Below, one piece after another: positions 17,470-25,566 of a stretch of 56,500 nucleotides of DNA. Below the pieces are notes generated by a model. That model was not told where the DNA came from. It searched no databases and saw only the letters and a list, made by a program, of their open reading frames with translations. Each line of letters starts with the position of its first letter. Within the stretch, counting starts at the first letter, position 1. This DNA comes from Croceibacterium_A sp044506885. Lineage in GTDB: Bacteria > Pseudomonadota > Alphaproteobacteria > Sphingomonadales > Sphingomonadaceae. The position numbers and the translations under genes are program-made. The stretch covers positions 1-56,500 of the forward strand of contig JBIQKC010000021.1 of assembly GCA_044506885.1 (NCBI GenBank). The letters run 5' to 3'.

Positions 17470-18948
17470 ATGGGGCACTTTCCCGCTCGACGGTTTGTGA
17501 ATGGGCTGCTGGCGTGCGCCGCCGCGAGCGGGCTGGCGGCATGCGCCACCGTGCCGGGCGCGGGCATCGCCCCCGGCACGCCGATCACCCCCGCCGAGGC
17601 GCAGCAGGGCGCGCAGTATCATCCGGAATTCGTGGCCGAATTCGGCGGCGCGATGAGCGGGCCGCAAGCCGCCTATGTCCAGCAGATCGGCCAGAATATC
17701 GCCGTGCAGTCGGGCCTCGGCAACACGCAGTCGGCCTTCACCGTCACGCTGCTCAACAGCTCGGTCGACAACGCCTTCGCCGTGCCCGGCGGGTACGTCT
17801 ACATCACCCGGCAGCTCGTTTCGCTGATGAACAACGAAGCGGAACTGGCCGGCGTGCTCGGGCACGAAGTCGGCCACGTGGCGGCGCGCCACTCGGCGCG
17901 GCGGCAGCAGACCGCGCAGCGCAACCAGCTGCTCGGCGTGCTCGGCTCGGTGCTGTCGGGCGTATTGCTGGGCAATTCCGAGCTGGGCCAGCTCGGCCAG
18001 CAGCTCGCCTCGACCGCGCCGCAACTGGCGACGCTCAGCTATTCGCGCAGCCAGGAACTGGAAGCCGACCAACTCGGCGTGACCTATCTCCAGCGCGCCG
18101 GTTACGACCCCAGGGCGATGGGAACGGTGCTGCAAAGCCTCGCGGCGCAGAACGCGCTCGACGCGGCGATCCAGGGGCGCGACGCGACCGTGCCCGAATG
18201 GGCCTCCACTCACCCCGATCCGGCGGGCCGGGTGCAGAACGCACTGCGGCTGGCCGGCGGCGGAACCGGCGTCACCAACCGCGACACCTTCCTCACGCGC
18301 ATCGACGGGCTGGTCTACGGCGACGACCCGGCGCAGGGCGTGATCGAGGGCAGCGCCTTCATCCATCCGGAGCTGCGGCTGTCGTTCACCGCGCCCAACG
18401 GCTTCTACATGATCAACGGCACGCGCGCCGTTTCGATCAACGGGCAGAGCGGGCGGGCGCAGCTTTCGACGGCGGCCTATTCGGGCAATCTCGAAAACTA
18501 CGTGCGCCAGCAGTTCCAGGCCATCGGCGGTCAGACCCCGCTGACGCCGCAATCGTTGCAGCGCACGACGGTGAACGGGCTGCCGGCGGTCTATGGCGTT
18601 GCCCGCGTGGCCAGCGGGCAGAGCAACGTCGATGTCGTCGTGTTCGCCTATGAATTCGCGCGCGACCAGGCCTTCCACTTCGCGGCGATGGCGCAGGCGG
18701 GCGGGGCAGGGGTGTTCAACCCGATGTTCAATTCGATGCGGCGGATCAGCGCGTCGGAAGCGCAGCAGGTCGTGCCCCGGCGGATCGACGTGGTGACCGC
18801 CGCGCGCGGCGATACCGTGCAGACGCTGGCGCGCCGGATGGCCTACGACAGCGCGCAGGTCGAACGGTTCCGCGTGCTCAACGGACTGGCCTCGAACGCC
18901 GCGGTCGTTCCCGGCGAGAAATACAAGATCGTCGTCCGTTCGCGCTGA
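17470..18948 (+). CDS. M48 family zinc metalloprotease, lipoprotein with LysM-like tail
   Basis: A periplasmic, membrane-anchored M48 peptidase related to BepA/YfgC, which degrades or refolds misassembled outer-membrane proteins. The 492-residue protein has a lipobox ending in Cys25 (SGLAAC). The zinc site is HEVGH at 132-136 with the third ligand Glu196 in YSRSQELEAD. After the protease domain (to about 265) comes a beta-rich domain, and the last 60 residues (AARGDTVQTLARRM...VVPGEKYKIV) resemble a LysM module, suggesting peptidoglycan contact. BepA has TPR repeats instead. ATG 17470 is preferred because AGGAG lies 7 bp before it; ATG 17455 is in frame. Confidence 0.9.
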   Translation: MGHFPARRFVNGLLACAAASGLAACATVPGAGIAPGTPITPAEAQQGAQYHPEFVAEFGGAMSGPQAAYVQQIGQNIAVQSGLGNTQSAFTVTLLNSSVDNAFAVPGGYVYITRQLVSLMNNEAELAGVLGHEVGHVAARHSARRQQTAQRNQLLGVLGSVLSGVLLGNSELGQLGQQLASTAPQLATLSYSRSQELEADQLGVTYLQRAGYDPRAMGTVLQSLAAQNALDAAIQGRDATVPEWASTHPDPAGRVQNALRLAGGGTGVTNRDTFLTRIDGLVYGDDPAQGVIEGSAFIHPELRLSFTAPNGFYMINGTRAVSINGQSGRAQLSTAAYSGNLENYVRQQFQAIGGQTPLTPQSLQRTTVNGLPAVYGVARVASGQSNVDVVVFAYEFARDQAFHFAAMAQAGGAGVFNPMFNSMRRISASEAQQVVPRRIDVVTAARGDTVQTLARRMAYDSAQVERFRVLNGLASNAAVVPGEKYKIVVRSR

Positions 18949-19056
18949 CCGGCGCGGGACGAACTGTGGCCGAAGCGGGGCGGGCTGCCCGTGGGCGGAT
19001 TTCCCATCGCGCCCGCCGCGCCTATGACGCACGGCGTCATGGACGGGAACGCCACC

Positions 19057-19572
19057 ATGCGGCCGCGCGCCGGCTTCGTCGCTTTCGGGGCAGCACTCGG
19101 GCTATTCGTCCTGGCGGGCTCGATCAGCGGCGTCAGCGCCGCTGACGCGCCCGCGGCCCCGGCCGTCGAAGCGCCCGCCGCCGACAGCGATGTGGCCGAC
19201 AGCGCGGGGCTCATCCGCTTCGAACCCTCGGCCGACGCTTTCGAGGCCGGTTTCGCCGACTATGACGAGCCCACGCTCGAGGAAGACATCGGCGATGGCG
19301 TCGCTTCCTGGTACGGGCGGCAGTTCGCCGGCCGCAAGACCGCCAGCGGCGAACGCTTCGATCCCGCCGCCTATACCGCCGCACACCGCACGCTGCCTTT
19401 CGGCAGCAAGGTCCGCGTCAGCCACGGCGGCAAGTCGGTGGTGGTGCGGATCAACGATCGCGGGCCCTTCCACGGCAACCGGGTGATCGACCTGAGCATG
19501 GCGGCGGCAGAGGAACTCGGCCTCGTTCGCGCCGGCAAGGGCCGCGTCGAACTCGCCCTCCTCGCCGACTGA
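19057..19572 (+). CDS. RlpA-like septal ring / lytic transglycosylase family protein
   Basis: A secreted double-psi beta-barrel protein of the RlpA family; characterised members cleave peptidoglycan strands lacking stem peptides and act at the septum. The domain is complete: VASWYGRQFAGRKTASGERFD, AAHRTLPFGSKVRVSH, VVVRINDRGPF and RVIDLSMAAAEELG, with the catalytic-type Glu and Asp present. No C-terminal SPOR domain follows, unlike E. coli RlpA. A signal peptide begins at MRPRAGF. The start could also be ATG 19039 or 19024. It ends 1 bp before the convergent nadE stop. Confidence 0.85.
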   Translation: MRPRAGFVAFGAALGLFVLAGSISGVSAADAPAAPAVEAPAADSDVADSAGLIRFEPSADAFEAGFADYDEPTLEEDIGDGVASWYGRQFAGRKTASGERFDPAAYTAAHRTLPFGSKVRVSHGGKSVVVRINDRGPFHGNRVIDLSMAAAEELGLVRAGKGRVELALLAD

Positions 19573-19573
19573 A

Positions 19574-21883
19574 TCAGCCCTCGCGCTCCTCGGGCACGTT
19601 CGCCCGCAGTTCCGCCAGCCACACGGCCGCCGAGGCATCGCTAGGCGCGCGCCAGTCGCCGCGCGGGGACAGCGCGCCGGCGGTGGAGACTTTCGGCCCG
19701 TTGGGTATGGCGCTGCGCTTGAACTGGCTGAAGGCGAAGAACCGTTCGAGGAAGCTTTCCAGCCAGCGTCTGATCGTGGCGAGGTCGTAGGCGTTGCGCG
19801 CGTCCTCCGGAAACCCCGCCGGCCACGCGCCGCGCGCCCTGTCGCGCCACGCATGCCAGGCGAGGAAGGCGATTTTCGACGGCAACTGCCCATACCGCAC
19901 CGTATGGTGGAGGAAGAAGTCGTTGAGCTCGTAAGGGCCCACTTTCGCTTCGGTCGATTGCACTTCGCCGTCCTCGCCCACCGGCACCAGCTCGGGGGTG
20001 ATCTCCTGCGCCAGAATCGCTTCCAGCACCGCGTCGGTCGCGTGGTCGAACTGGTCGGTGCGGGTGGCCCAGCGGATCAGGTGCTGGATCAGCGTCTTGG
20101 GCACGCCGGCGTTCACCGCATAGTGGCTCATCTGGTCGCCCACGCCGTATGTGCACCAGCCCAGCGCCAGCTCGCTCAGGTCCCCGGTGCCGATCACGAA
20201 GCCGCGGTGCTGGCCCGCCAGCCGGAACAGGTAATCGGTGCGCAGCCCCGCCTGCACGTTCTCGAACGTCGTGTCGTAGACCGGCTCTCCGTCCGCGAAG
20301 GGATGGCCGATGTCCTTCAGCATGGTGGTCGCGGCCGGGCGGATGTCGATTTCCGCCGCCGTCACGCCCAGCGCGCGCATTAGCTTCCACGCGTTGGAGC
20401 GGGTGCCCTCGGTCGTGCCGAAGCCGGGCATGGTATAGGCGCGGATCGTCGTGCGCGGCAGGCCCAGCCGGTCGCAGACCTTGGCCGCCACGATCAGCGC
20501 ATGGGTCGAATCGAGCCCGCCCGACACCCCGATCGCCATCGATGCCGAACCCGTCTGCTCCAGCCGCCGCATCAGCCCGTCGACCTGGATGTTGAACGCC
20601 TCGTAGCAGTCCTCGTCCAGCCGATCGGCGCGGTCGGGCACGAAGGGGAACCGGCGCAGCGGGCGGATCAGGCCGATGTCGCCCCCGGCGGGCGCATGGT
20701 CGAAGGCGATCGTGCGATAATGATCCTCGGGCCTCCCGGCCGCTTCGGCGCAATCGTTGAAAGTCGGGATGCGCGCCCGGTCGCCCAGGATGCGCGCAGT
20801 GTCGATGTCCGCCACGGCCAGCTCGGGGGAGAGGGCGAAGCGCTCGCTTTCGGCCAGCAGGTCGCCCAGCTCGTAGATCATGCCCTGGCCATCCCACGCC
20901 ATGTCGGTCGTGCTCTCGCCATGCCCGGCGGCGGAGTAGAGATAGGCGCTGGCGGCGCGCGCGCTCTGCGCCCGGCACAGCATGTGCCGGTCGTCGGCCT
21001 TGCCGATGACGATGTTGGACGCCGAAAGGTTGGCCAGGATCGTCGCCCCGGCCAGAGCCGCGCGGGTGGAGGGCGGATCGGGGGCCCAGAAGTCCTCGCA
21101 GATCTCCACCCCCAGCACGAAGCCGGGAATCCGGCGCGAGGCGAAGATCAGGTCCACGCCGAAGGGGATCTCCGCGCCGCCCACCCGGATCGCCTGCCCG
21201 CGCACATTGATGCCGCTGGCGAACCAGCGCTTTTCGTAGAACTCGCGGTAATTGGGCAGGTAACTCTTGGGGACCGCGCCCAGCACCCTGCCGTCGGCCA
21301 CGGCCAGCGCGCAGTTGTACAGCCGCCCCTTGTGGCGCAGCGGCGCGCCGATCAGCAGCACGGGGGAAAGCCCCACGCTCGCCCGCGCGATCTCGCCAAC
21401 CGCCGCTTCCGCCGCGTCGAGCAGCGCCGACTGCATGTGCAGGTCGTCGAGCGCGTAGGCGGTCACGCACAGTTCGGGATAGACCAGCAGGTCGACATGC
21501 GCGGCATGGGCGCGGCGCGCTTCCGCGATGATCCCGGCGGTGTTGTATGCGACATCGGCGGTGCGCACGCGCGGCGTGCTGGTCGCGGCGCGGACCATGC
21601 CGTGGGTGTGCAGGGCGAAGAACGGATGGCCGCGTTCCGCACTCGAATCCGGCCCACCGGTATCCTTTGCGGGCAACAGCCAGTCCTCCGGCTGACATAC
21701 GCCCAGTTCCGCCAGCCGCCGCTGCGCCGCCGCGCGCGGGATCTTGCCCTTGGCTTCCCAGCCGTAGACGGTGCGGCTGGGCCACGGGCGCGGCGCACCG
21801 TAGCGTTCGCCGAACTCCCCGGCGGACAGCGGCGGATCATGCGCCTCGCGCCATGCGCGGATTTTCTCGCCAGCCTTGTGCAT
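19574..21883 (-). CDS. nadE: NAD+ synthetase (glutamine-hydrolysing) with N-terminal helix-turn-helix domain
   Basis: Amidates nicotinic acid adenine dinucleotide to NAD+, using glutamine as nitrogen donor. The 769-residue frame has three parts. Residues 1-75 look like an XRE-type helix-turn-helix (GEKIRAWREAHD, SAGEFGERYGA, RTVYGWEAKGKIPRAAAQRR). Residues about 86-390 are the nitrilase-like glutaminase, with Glu137 (YPELC), Lys206 (VPKSYLP) and Cys262 (EICEDFW). The rest is the synthetase with the PP-loop SGGLDS at 454-459 and IGTGDLSELALGW. Family members normally start at HPFFALHTHG (here 86) with about 680 residues. I find no start codon near there in frame, so a true fusion is the simplest reading. 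pncC lies 40 bp upstream. Confidence 0.93.
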   Translation of the reverse strand: MHKAGEKIRAWREAHDPPLSAGEFGERYGAPRPWPSRTVYGWEAKGKIPRAAAQRRLAELGVCQPEDWLLPAKDTGGPDSSAERGHPFFALHTHGMVRAATSTPRVRTADVAYNTAGIIAEARRAHAAHVDLLVYPELCVTAYALDDLHMQSALLDAAEAAVGEIARASVGLSPVLLIGAPLRHKGRLYNCALAVADGRVLGAVPKSYLPNYREFYEKRWFASGINVRGQAIRVGGAEIPFGVDLIFASRRIPGFVLGVEICEDFWAPDPPSTRAALAGATILANLSASNIVIGKADDRHMLCRAQSARAASAYLYSAAGHGESTTDMAWDGQGMIYELGDLLAESERFALSPELAVADIDTARILGDRARIPTFNDCAEAAGRPEDHYRTIAFDHAPAGGDIGLIRPLRRFPFVPDRADRLDEDCYEAFNIQVDGLMRRLEQTGSASMAIGVSGGLDSTHALIVAAKVCDRLGLPRTTIRAYTMPGFGTTEGTRSNAWKLMRALGVTAAEIDIRPAATTMLKDIGHPFADGEPVYDTTFENVQAGLRTDYLFRLAGQHRGFVIGTGDLSELALGWCTYGVGDQMSHYAVNAGVPKTLIQHLIRWATRTDQFDHATDAVLEAILAQEITPELVPVGEDGEVQSTEAKVGPYELNDFFLHHTVRYGQLPSKIAFLAWHAWRDRARGAWPAGFPEDARNAYDLATIRRWLESFLERFFAFSQFKRSAIPNGPKVSTAGALSPRGDWRAPSDASAAVWLAELRANVPEEREG

Positions 21884-21892
21884 GGCTATCTT

Positions 21893-21909
21893 GTATCCTT
21901 AAGGGATAC
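21893..21909. promoter_or_regulatory. Imperfect palindrome before the HTH-nadE start, candidate operator
   Basis: GTATCCTTAAGGGATAC is nearly self-complementary around TTAA. It lies 9 bp upstream of the nadE ATG (minus strand), in the 40-bp gap after pncC. On the minus strand it falls between a weak TTGCAT and TACAAG with 17-bp spacing, so it could overlap a promoter. Since the downstream protein carries an HTH domain, autoregulation is an attractive guess, but nothing in the sequence proves it. Confidence 0.4.
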
Positions 21910-21923
21910 CGAATGCAACCAGA

Positions 21924-22433
21924 TCATTCCTGCAGCGCCTGCTCGAGCATCCCCAGCGCGGTCTTAAGCGCCGCCACGCGCACGCCTTGCCTGCCGATCG
22001 AGCCGAAATGCTTCTCGCGGTGGCGCACGCCGCCATCGGTCCGCGCGCAGGCGAAGTGGACCAGCCCTTCCTCGTCGCCGTCGTCGCCGGGCCCGGCGAA
22101 TCCGGTGATCGACACCGCGATCCGCGCCTGCGACCGCTGCAGCGCGCCTTGCGCCATGGCCAGCGCCACTTCCTCGCTGACCGCGCCGCAGGTGTTCACC
22201 ATCGCCCGGTCGAGCCCCAGCAGGTCGCACTTGGCTTCCTTCGAATAGGCCACGAAGCCGCGCTCGAACACGTGGCCGAACCCCGGCACATCGGTCAGCA
22301 GCGCAGCGAGCAATCCGCCGGTGCAACTTTCCGCCGTGGCGAGGCTCAGGTCCTTGCCATCGGCCAGCGCCAACACCGATTCCGCCGCCTGCAACACTTC
22401 GGCGGGCAGCGCGGGATCCAGCGTTTCGGCCAT
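21924..22433 (-). CDS. pncC: Nicotinamide-nucleotide amidase (CinA C-terminal family)
   Basis: Hydrolyses NMN to nicotinic acid mononucleotide, returning NMN from DNA ligase and other reactions to the NAD pathway. It is a stand-alone CinA C-terminal domain of 169 residues, the normal PncC length. The signature ATAESCTGGLLAALLT is at about 32-47, followed by GFVAYSKEAKCDLLGL, GAVSEEVALAMA and ITGFAGPG. ATG 22433 gives the family N-terminus. It is directly upstream of the NAD+ synthetase gene on the same strand; its product NaMN becomes NaAD, the NadE substrate, so the pairing makes metabolic sense. Confidence 0.9.
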   Translation of the reverse strand: MAETLDPALPAEVLQAAESVLALADGKDLSLATAESCTGGLLAALLTDVPGFGHVFERGFVAYSKEAKCDLLGLDRAMVNTCGAVSEEVALAMAQGALQRSQARIAVSITGFAGPGDDGDEEGLVHFACARTDGGVRHREKHFGSIGRQGVRVAALKTALGMLEQALQE

Positions 22434-22485
22434 GACGCGGTATCGCTCCAGATGCAGGAAGGTTCCGCGCGCCACCCATTGATCC

Positions 22486-22622
22486 GTCACCCTGAACTCG
22501 TTTCAGGGTCCATCCCTCTGCCAGGCGCGGAGCCGTCGGTGGAACAGTAGTCCGCCCGGCAGCGGCGACCTCGACGCCGGGTGTGCGGCGCGATGGATGC
22601 TGAACCGAGTTCAGCATGACGA
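22486..22622. repeat. Palindromic interspersed repeat, family A copy 2 (gap 22434-22807)
   Basis: Same architecture as 7605-7746: GTCACCCTGAACTCGTTTC at the left edge and an inverted partner ending ...GAGTTCAGCATGACGA at the right. Compared with copy 1, the core CTTG/CAAG is CTCG/CGAG here, so both arms changed together. The gap it sits in (374 bp) also holds the family B repeat; I see no gene there. Confidence 0.8.
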
Positions 22623-22670
22623 AGGAGGGTAGGGCGCCTCTTTTCCGATGCACGGCGAGGAGTTTGCCCC

Positions 22671-22757
22671 CTTCGTCATTCCCGCGAACGCGGGGACCCG
22701 GTCGGCTCTCGCAGAGCGGCATCGCCCTGAATCCTCCTGCTCGCGGGAACGACGAAG
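22671..22757. repeat. Palindromic interspersed repeat, family B copy 1
   Basis: Starts CTTCGTCATTCCCGCGAACG and ends CTCGCGGGAACGACGAAG, an inverted pair with a few mismatches. It is related to 43788-43875, with nearly the same length. It lies 48 bp after the family A repeat and 50 bp before the HTH protein gene. Confidence 0.8.
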
Positions 22758-22807
22758 AAGGAAAAACACCTTTCCTACACGGCCCGATCTGCGGTCTATC
22801 CTCGCGA

Positions 22808-23248
22808 ATGAACCCCGAATCCAAAGCCCGCCCGCCGCGGCGCCGCCAGCCGCGCGTGCCTGCGTTCCGCCCCGTGCCGCTGCGCGCCCGGCGCGATGGC
22901 TGGACCGTGGCCCGCCAGACGGACTTCCTCGGCTACCTCGCCGAAACCGGCTCGGTGCTGGCCGCCGCCGAGATGACCGGGATGAGCCGCAAGTCGGCTT
23001 ACGAACTGCGCAGCCGGCGCGGGTCCGAAAGCTTCGCCGCCGCGTGGGACGCGGCGCTCGGCCTCCCGGCGCGAAAGGTGACAGTCGCGGATGCCGTGTT
23101 TCTCGCCAGCCACGGCCTCATCCGCCTCCGCTTCTTTCGCGGCCGCTACGTCGGATCGTCGCAAGTGCCCGACAACGCGGCGCTTCTGCGCCTCATGTCA
23201 CGGCTGGAGCGGCAGGGGATGGATCCGGAGGAGGTATTCGGAACGTGA
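22808..23248 (+). CDS. Putative HTH DNA-binding protein, unknown function
   Basis: A 146-residue basic protein. After an Arg/Pro-rich start comes a probable helix-turn-helix: TDFLGYLAETGSVLAAAEMTGMSRKSAYELRSR, at about 45-75, where an AAEMTGMSRKSAYELR recognition helix is plausible. The C-terminal half has no recognised domain. ATG 22808 is chosen because the upstream frame (from 22616) translates the palindromic repeats. Possibly a phage- or plasmid-derived regulator; the sequence does not say. It converges with the amidohydrolase gene. Confidence 0.6.
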   Translation: MNPESKARPPRRRQPRVPAFRPVPLRARRDGWTVARQTDFLGYLAETGSVLAAAEMTGMSRKSAYELRSRRGSESFAAAWDAALGLPARKVTVADAVFLASHGLIRLRFFRGRYVGSSQVPDNAALLRLMSRLERQGMDPEEVFGT

Positions 23249-23283
23249 CACCTCGCTCCCCCGATCCGTGTCCACATCGCGGC

Positions 23284-24489
23284 CTATTCGGCGGCTTCCG
23301 CTGCGTATCCGATCGGCAGTTGCGCCCGCACCGTCGCCTTGCCCAGGTCGAGGCCGTAGAGCTTGGCCGCGTTGCCGCCCACGATGCTGCGCACCGTGTC
23401 GGGGTCCATATGGCCCATCGTCTCGCCGATCGTGCGCACACTGTTGGGCCAGATCGAATCCGGATGCGGATAGTCGCTCGCCCACAGCAGGTTCTCCGGC
23501 CCCCAGAACTCCAGCAGCCGCATCGCCGTGGGGCTTTGCTGGAACGTGCCGTAGACCTGCCGCTGGAACAACTCGCTCGGCTTCATCTTGTGCGGAATGC
23601 CGCCCTTGTCGTCCCAGAACTCCTTGCATTCCCACAGCCGCCAGTGGCGATAGGTCAGCTCCTCCACCACCCACGGCACCCAGCCGACGCCGCTTTCGGC
23701 GATGACGATCTTCAGCTTCGGATGCCGCTCCAGAATGCCCCAGGCGAACAGGTCGACGAACGGGTCGAGGAACTGCTCGATGAACATCTTGGCGTGGAGG
23801 AAGGTCGCGCCGGGCGATCCCTTGTACTTGTCGAACGCGTCGCCCGCCCTCGGGAACACGGTGACGTGGAAGCTCAGCACGATGCCGCTCTGCTCCAGCA
23901 GGTCGAACAGCGGCTCCCACCGCTTGTCCTCCAGCCGCGGCTCGGCGACCGCGATCTGGAGGTTGGCCTGCCGCACGCCGCCCTTTCGGGCGAGCCGTTG
24001 CAGCTCGGCGAAGGCCATCTCGGGGTGCGGCGGCAGCATGGCCACGCCGATCAGCCGCTCGGGGGCAACGGCGCAGAAATCCTCGTACAGCCAGTCGTTG
24101 TAGGCGGCATAGGCTTCGGCGGTGAACTCCGGGTCGTCCGACCGAATCGAGGTGACCGGGCCATAGACCACGTGCGCCCACACCCGGTCGCGGTCCATGT
24201 CCTGCAACCGCAGGTGCGGATGGCCGGCGCGCAACTCGCTGGTGTCCTCGATCCCGCCGCGGTCATAGGCGGTGTGGATCGGCTTGGGGCCCTTCTGCTC
24301 CATCTTCTTGCCCGACCAGAAGCCCCAGCGATGCCCGTCGGCGATCCATTGCGCCGGCCCATCGTCGGGAACGTCCACGCGCGGCGTGCGCTCGCCCCAC
24401 TTGGCCGACATGCGTTGGGCCAGCGCGTCGGCCGGCAGCATGTTGAGATCGAGATGGTCGTCGCAACTGACGAGTACGGCTTCGGTCAT
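23284..24489 (-). CDS. Amidohydrolase family 2 (ACMSD-related) protein
   Basis: A metal-dependent TIM-barrel hydrolase or decarboxylase of 401 residues. The N-terminal VSCDDHLDL is the first metal-ligand region (the usual DxH or HxH). Later landmarks are LPPHPEMAFAELQRLA, the SFHVTVFP histidine strand, FVDLFAWGILERHPKLKIV, and the final LLWASDYPHPDS, whose Asp is a typical ligand. Members act on aromatic and other cyclic substrates; neighbours give no hint of which. Start ATG 24489 matches the family; the frame extends to 24750 without support. Confidence 0.85.
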   Translation of the reverse strand: MTEAVLVSCDDHLDLNMLPADALAQRMSAKWGERTPRVDVPDDGPAQWIADGHRWGFWSGKKMEQKGPKPIHTAYDRGGIEDTSELRAGHPHLRLQDMDRDRVWAHVVYGPVTSIRSDDPEFTAEAYAAYNDWLYEDFCAVAPERLIGVAMLPPHPEMAFAELQRLARKGGVRQANLQIAVAEPRLEDKRWEPLFDLLEQSGIVLSFHVTVFPRAGDAFDKYKGSPGATFLHAKMFIEQFLDPFVDLFAWGILERHPKLKIVIAESGVGWVPWVVEELTYRHWRLWECKEFWDDKGGIPHKMKPSELFQRQVYGTFQQSPTAMRLLEFWGPENLLWASDYPHPDSIWPNSVRTIGETMGHMDPDTVRSIVGGNAAKLYGLDLGKATVRAQLPIGYAAEAAE

Positions 24490-24662
24490 TACTCTATGCA
24501 CCGGATTATTGTTAGCTTGCGAACAGATGGCACGCATGGGCGACGCGGGCAATGCGGTTTGACACGTCCGGCCCGGCAGGGAAAGGCCAACCGGACCCAT
24601 GGGATTAACAGCGGGTTCAGGCGCTTGTTCGCAGCGGCCCGTAAGGATTTCAAGGAGATGCC

Positions 24663-25535
24663 GTGCGCCTGCTTCTGACATGCTTGTGCGCCGCAGCCGT
24701 CGCGGTCCCGGCCGGCGCGCAGACCATCGGCCCCGGCGTGGCTGGCGCATGCGCGTCCGTGCCTATTCTCGACGGGGCCATTCCCGTGGTCGAGGTCACT
24801 ATCGGCGGCAAGGGCCCCTATCGCTTCGCCATCGACACCGGCGCGCAGGGCCACGGGCGCATCAGCGCCGCGCTGGCCGAGGAACTCGGGCTGCCCAGGG
24901 TGGGAGAGGTCGGAACCCCGGCGCCCGGCGGCGCGGTGGCGACGCGGCCGGTATTCGGGGCGCTGGAGGTCTCGGTCGGCGCGGTCAGCTTCAAGGACAT
25001 CGACCTTGTCGCGCTGTCCACCGTTCGCGGTCCGGCCGCCGAATGGGACGGTATTCTCGGCAACGGCCTGATCGAGCTGCTGCCGCTTACGCTCGACTAC
25101 GGCAACGCCCGCGCCCGGTTCGGCGGCCCGGCGCTCACCGAGGGCCTGCCGATCCGGTTCGACCGGGGGATCCCGGTCATCCCGGTCGAGATCGCCGGCG
25201 AGCGTTTCGACGTCCACTTCGACAGCGGCAACGGCGCCGCGCCCCTGTTTCTCGACGAGGAGGCGGCGAAGGCGCTGCCGCTCGCCGGCGAACCGGTCGA
25301 ACGCGGGCGGGCGCGGACCAGCTTCGGCGATTTCGCGGTGATGGAAGCGCCGCTCGCGGTCTCGGTCACCGTCGACGGCAAGCCCCTGCCGATCCGCGCC
25401 GTCGGCTGGCCCAGCCCGCGCACCGGCGGCAATCTCGGCTCGCGCGGCATGGCCGGGATGAGCGTGACGATCGACGCCACTTCGGATCTTGCGCGGATCG
25501 AGCGCTCGGCCCTGCCGCCGCGCTGCGCCGAATAG
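24663..25535 (+). CDS. Periplasmic retropepsin-like aspartyl protease family protein
   Basis: A secreted protein of 290 residues with a Sec signal (ending about VPAGAQ). Two aspartyl-protease-like segments are visible: FAIDTGAQGHG near 55-65 and FDVHFDSGNGAAP near 180, so the protein looks like a single chain of two retropepsin-like halves. The hydrophobic-Gly motif ILGNGLIE follows the first. The start is GTG 24663 with AAGGAG 5 bp upstream. The second motif has DSG instead of DTG, still compatible with catalysis. Substrate unknown; a divergent amidohydrolase gene lies 170 bp away. Confidence 0.75.
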   Translation: MRLLLTCLCAAAVAVPAGAQTIGPGVAGACASVPILDGAIPVVEVTIGGKGPYRFAIDTGAQGHGRISAALAEELGLPRVGEVGTPAPGGAVATRPVFGALEVSVGAVSFKDIDLVALSTVRGPAAEWDGILGNGLIELLPLTLDYGNARARFGGPALTEGLPIRFDRGIPVIPVEIAGERFDVHFDSGNGAAPLFLDEEAAKALPLAGEPVERGRARTSFGDFAVMEAPLAVSVTVDGKPLPIRAVGWPSPRTGGNLGSRGMAGMSVTIDATSDLARIERSALPPRCAE

Positions 25536-25566
25536 GTCGTCGCAGCGCGGTTCGGCGAGGCGGGGC

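Noticed and set aside
22616..22807. N-terminal extension of the HTH protein
   Set aside because: It translates the family B repeat; the normal protein begins at ATG 22808.
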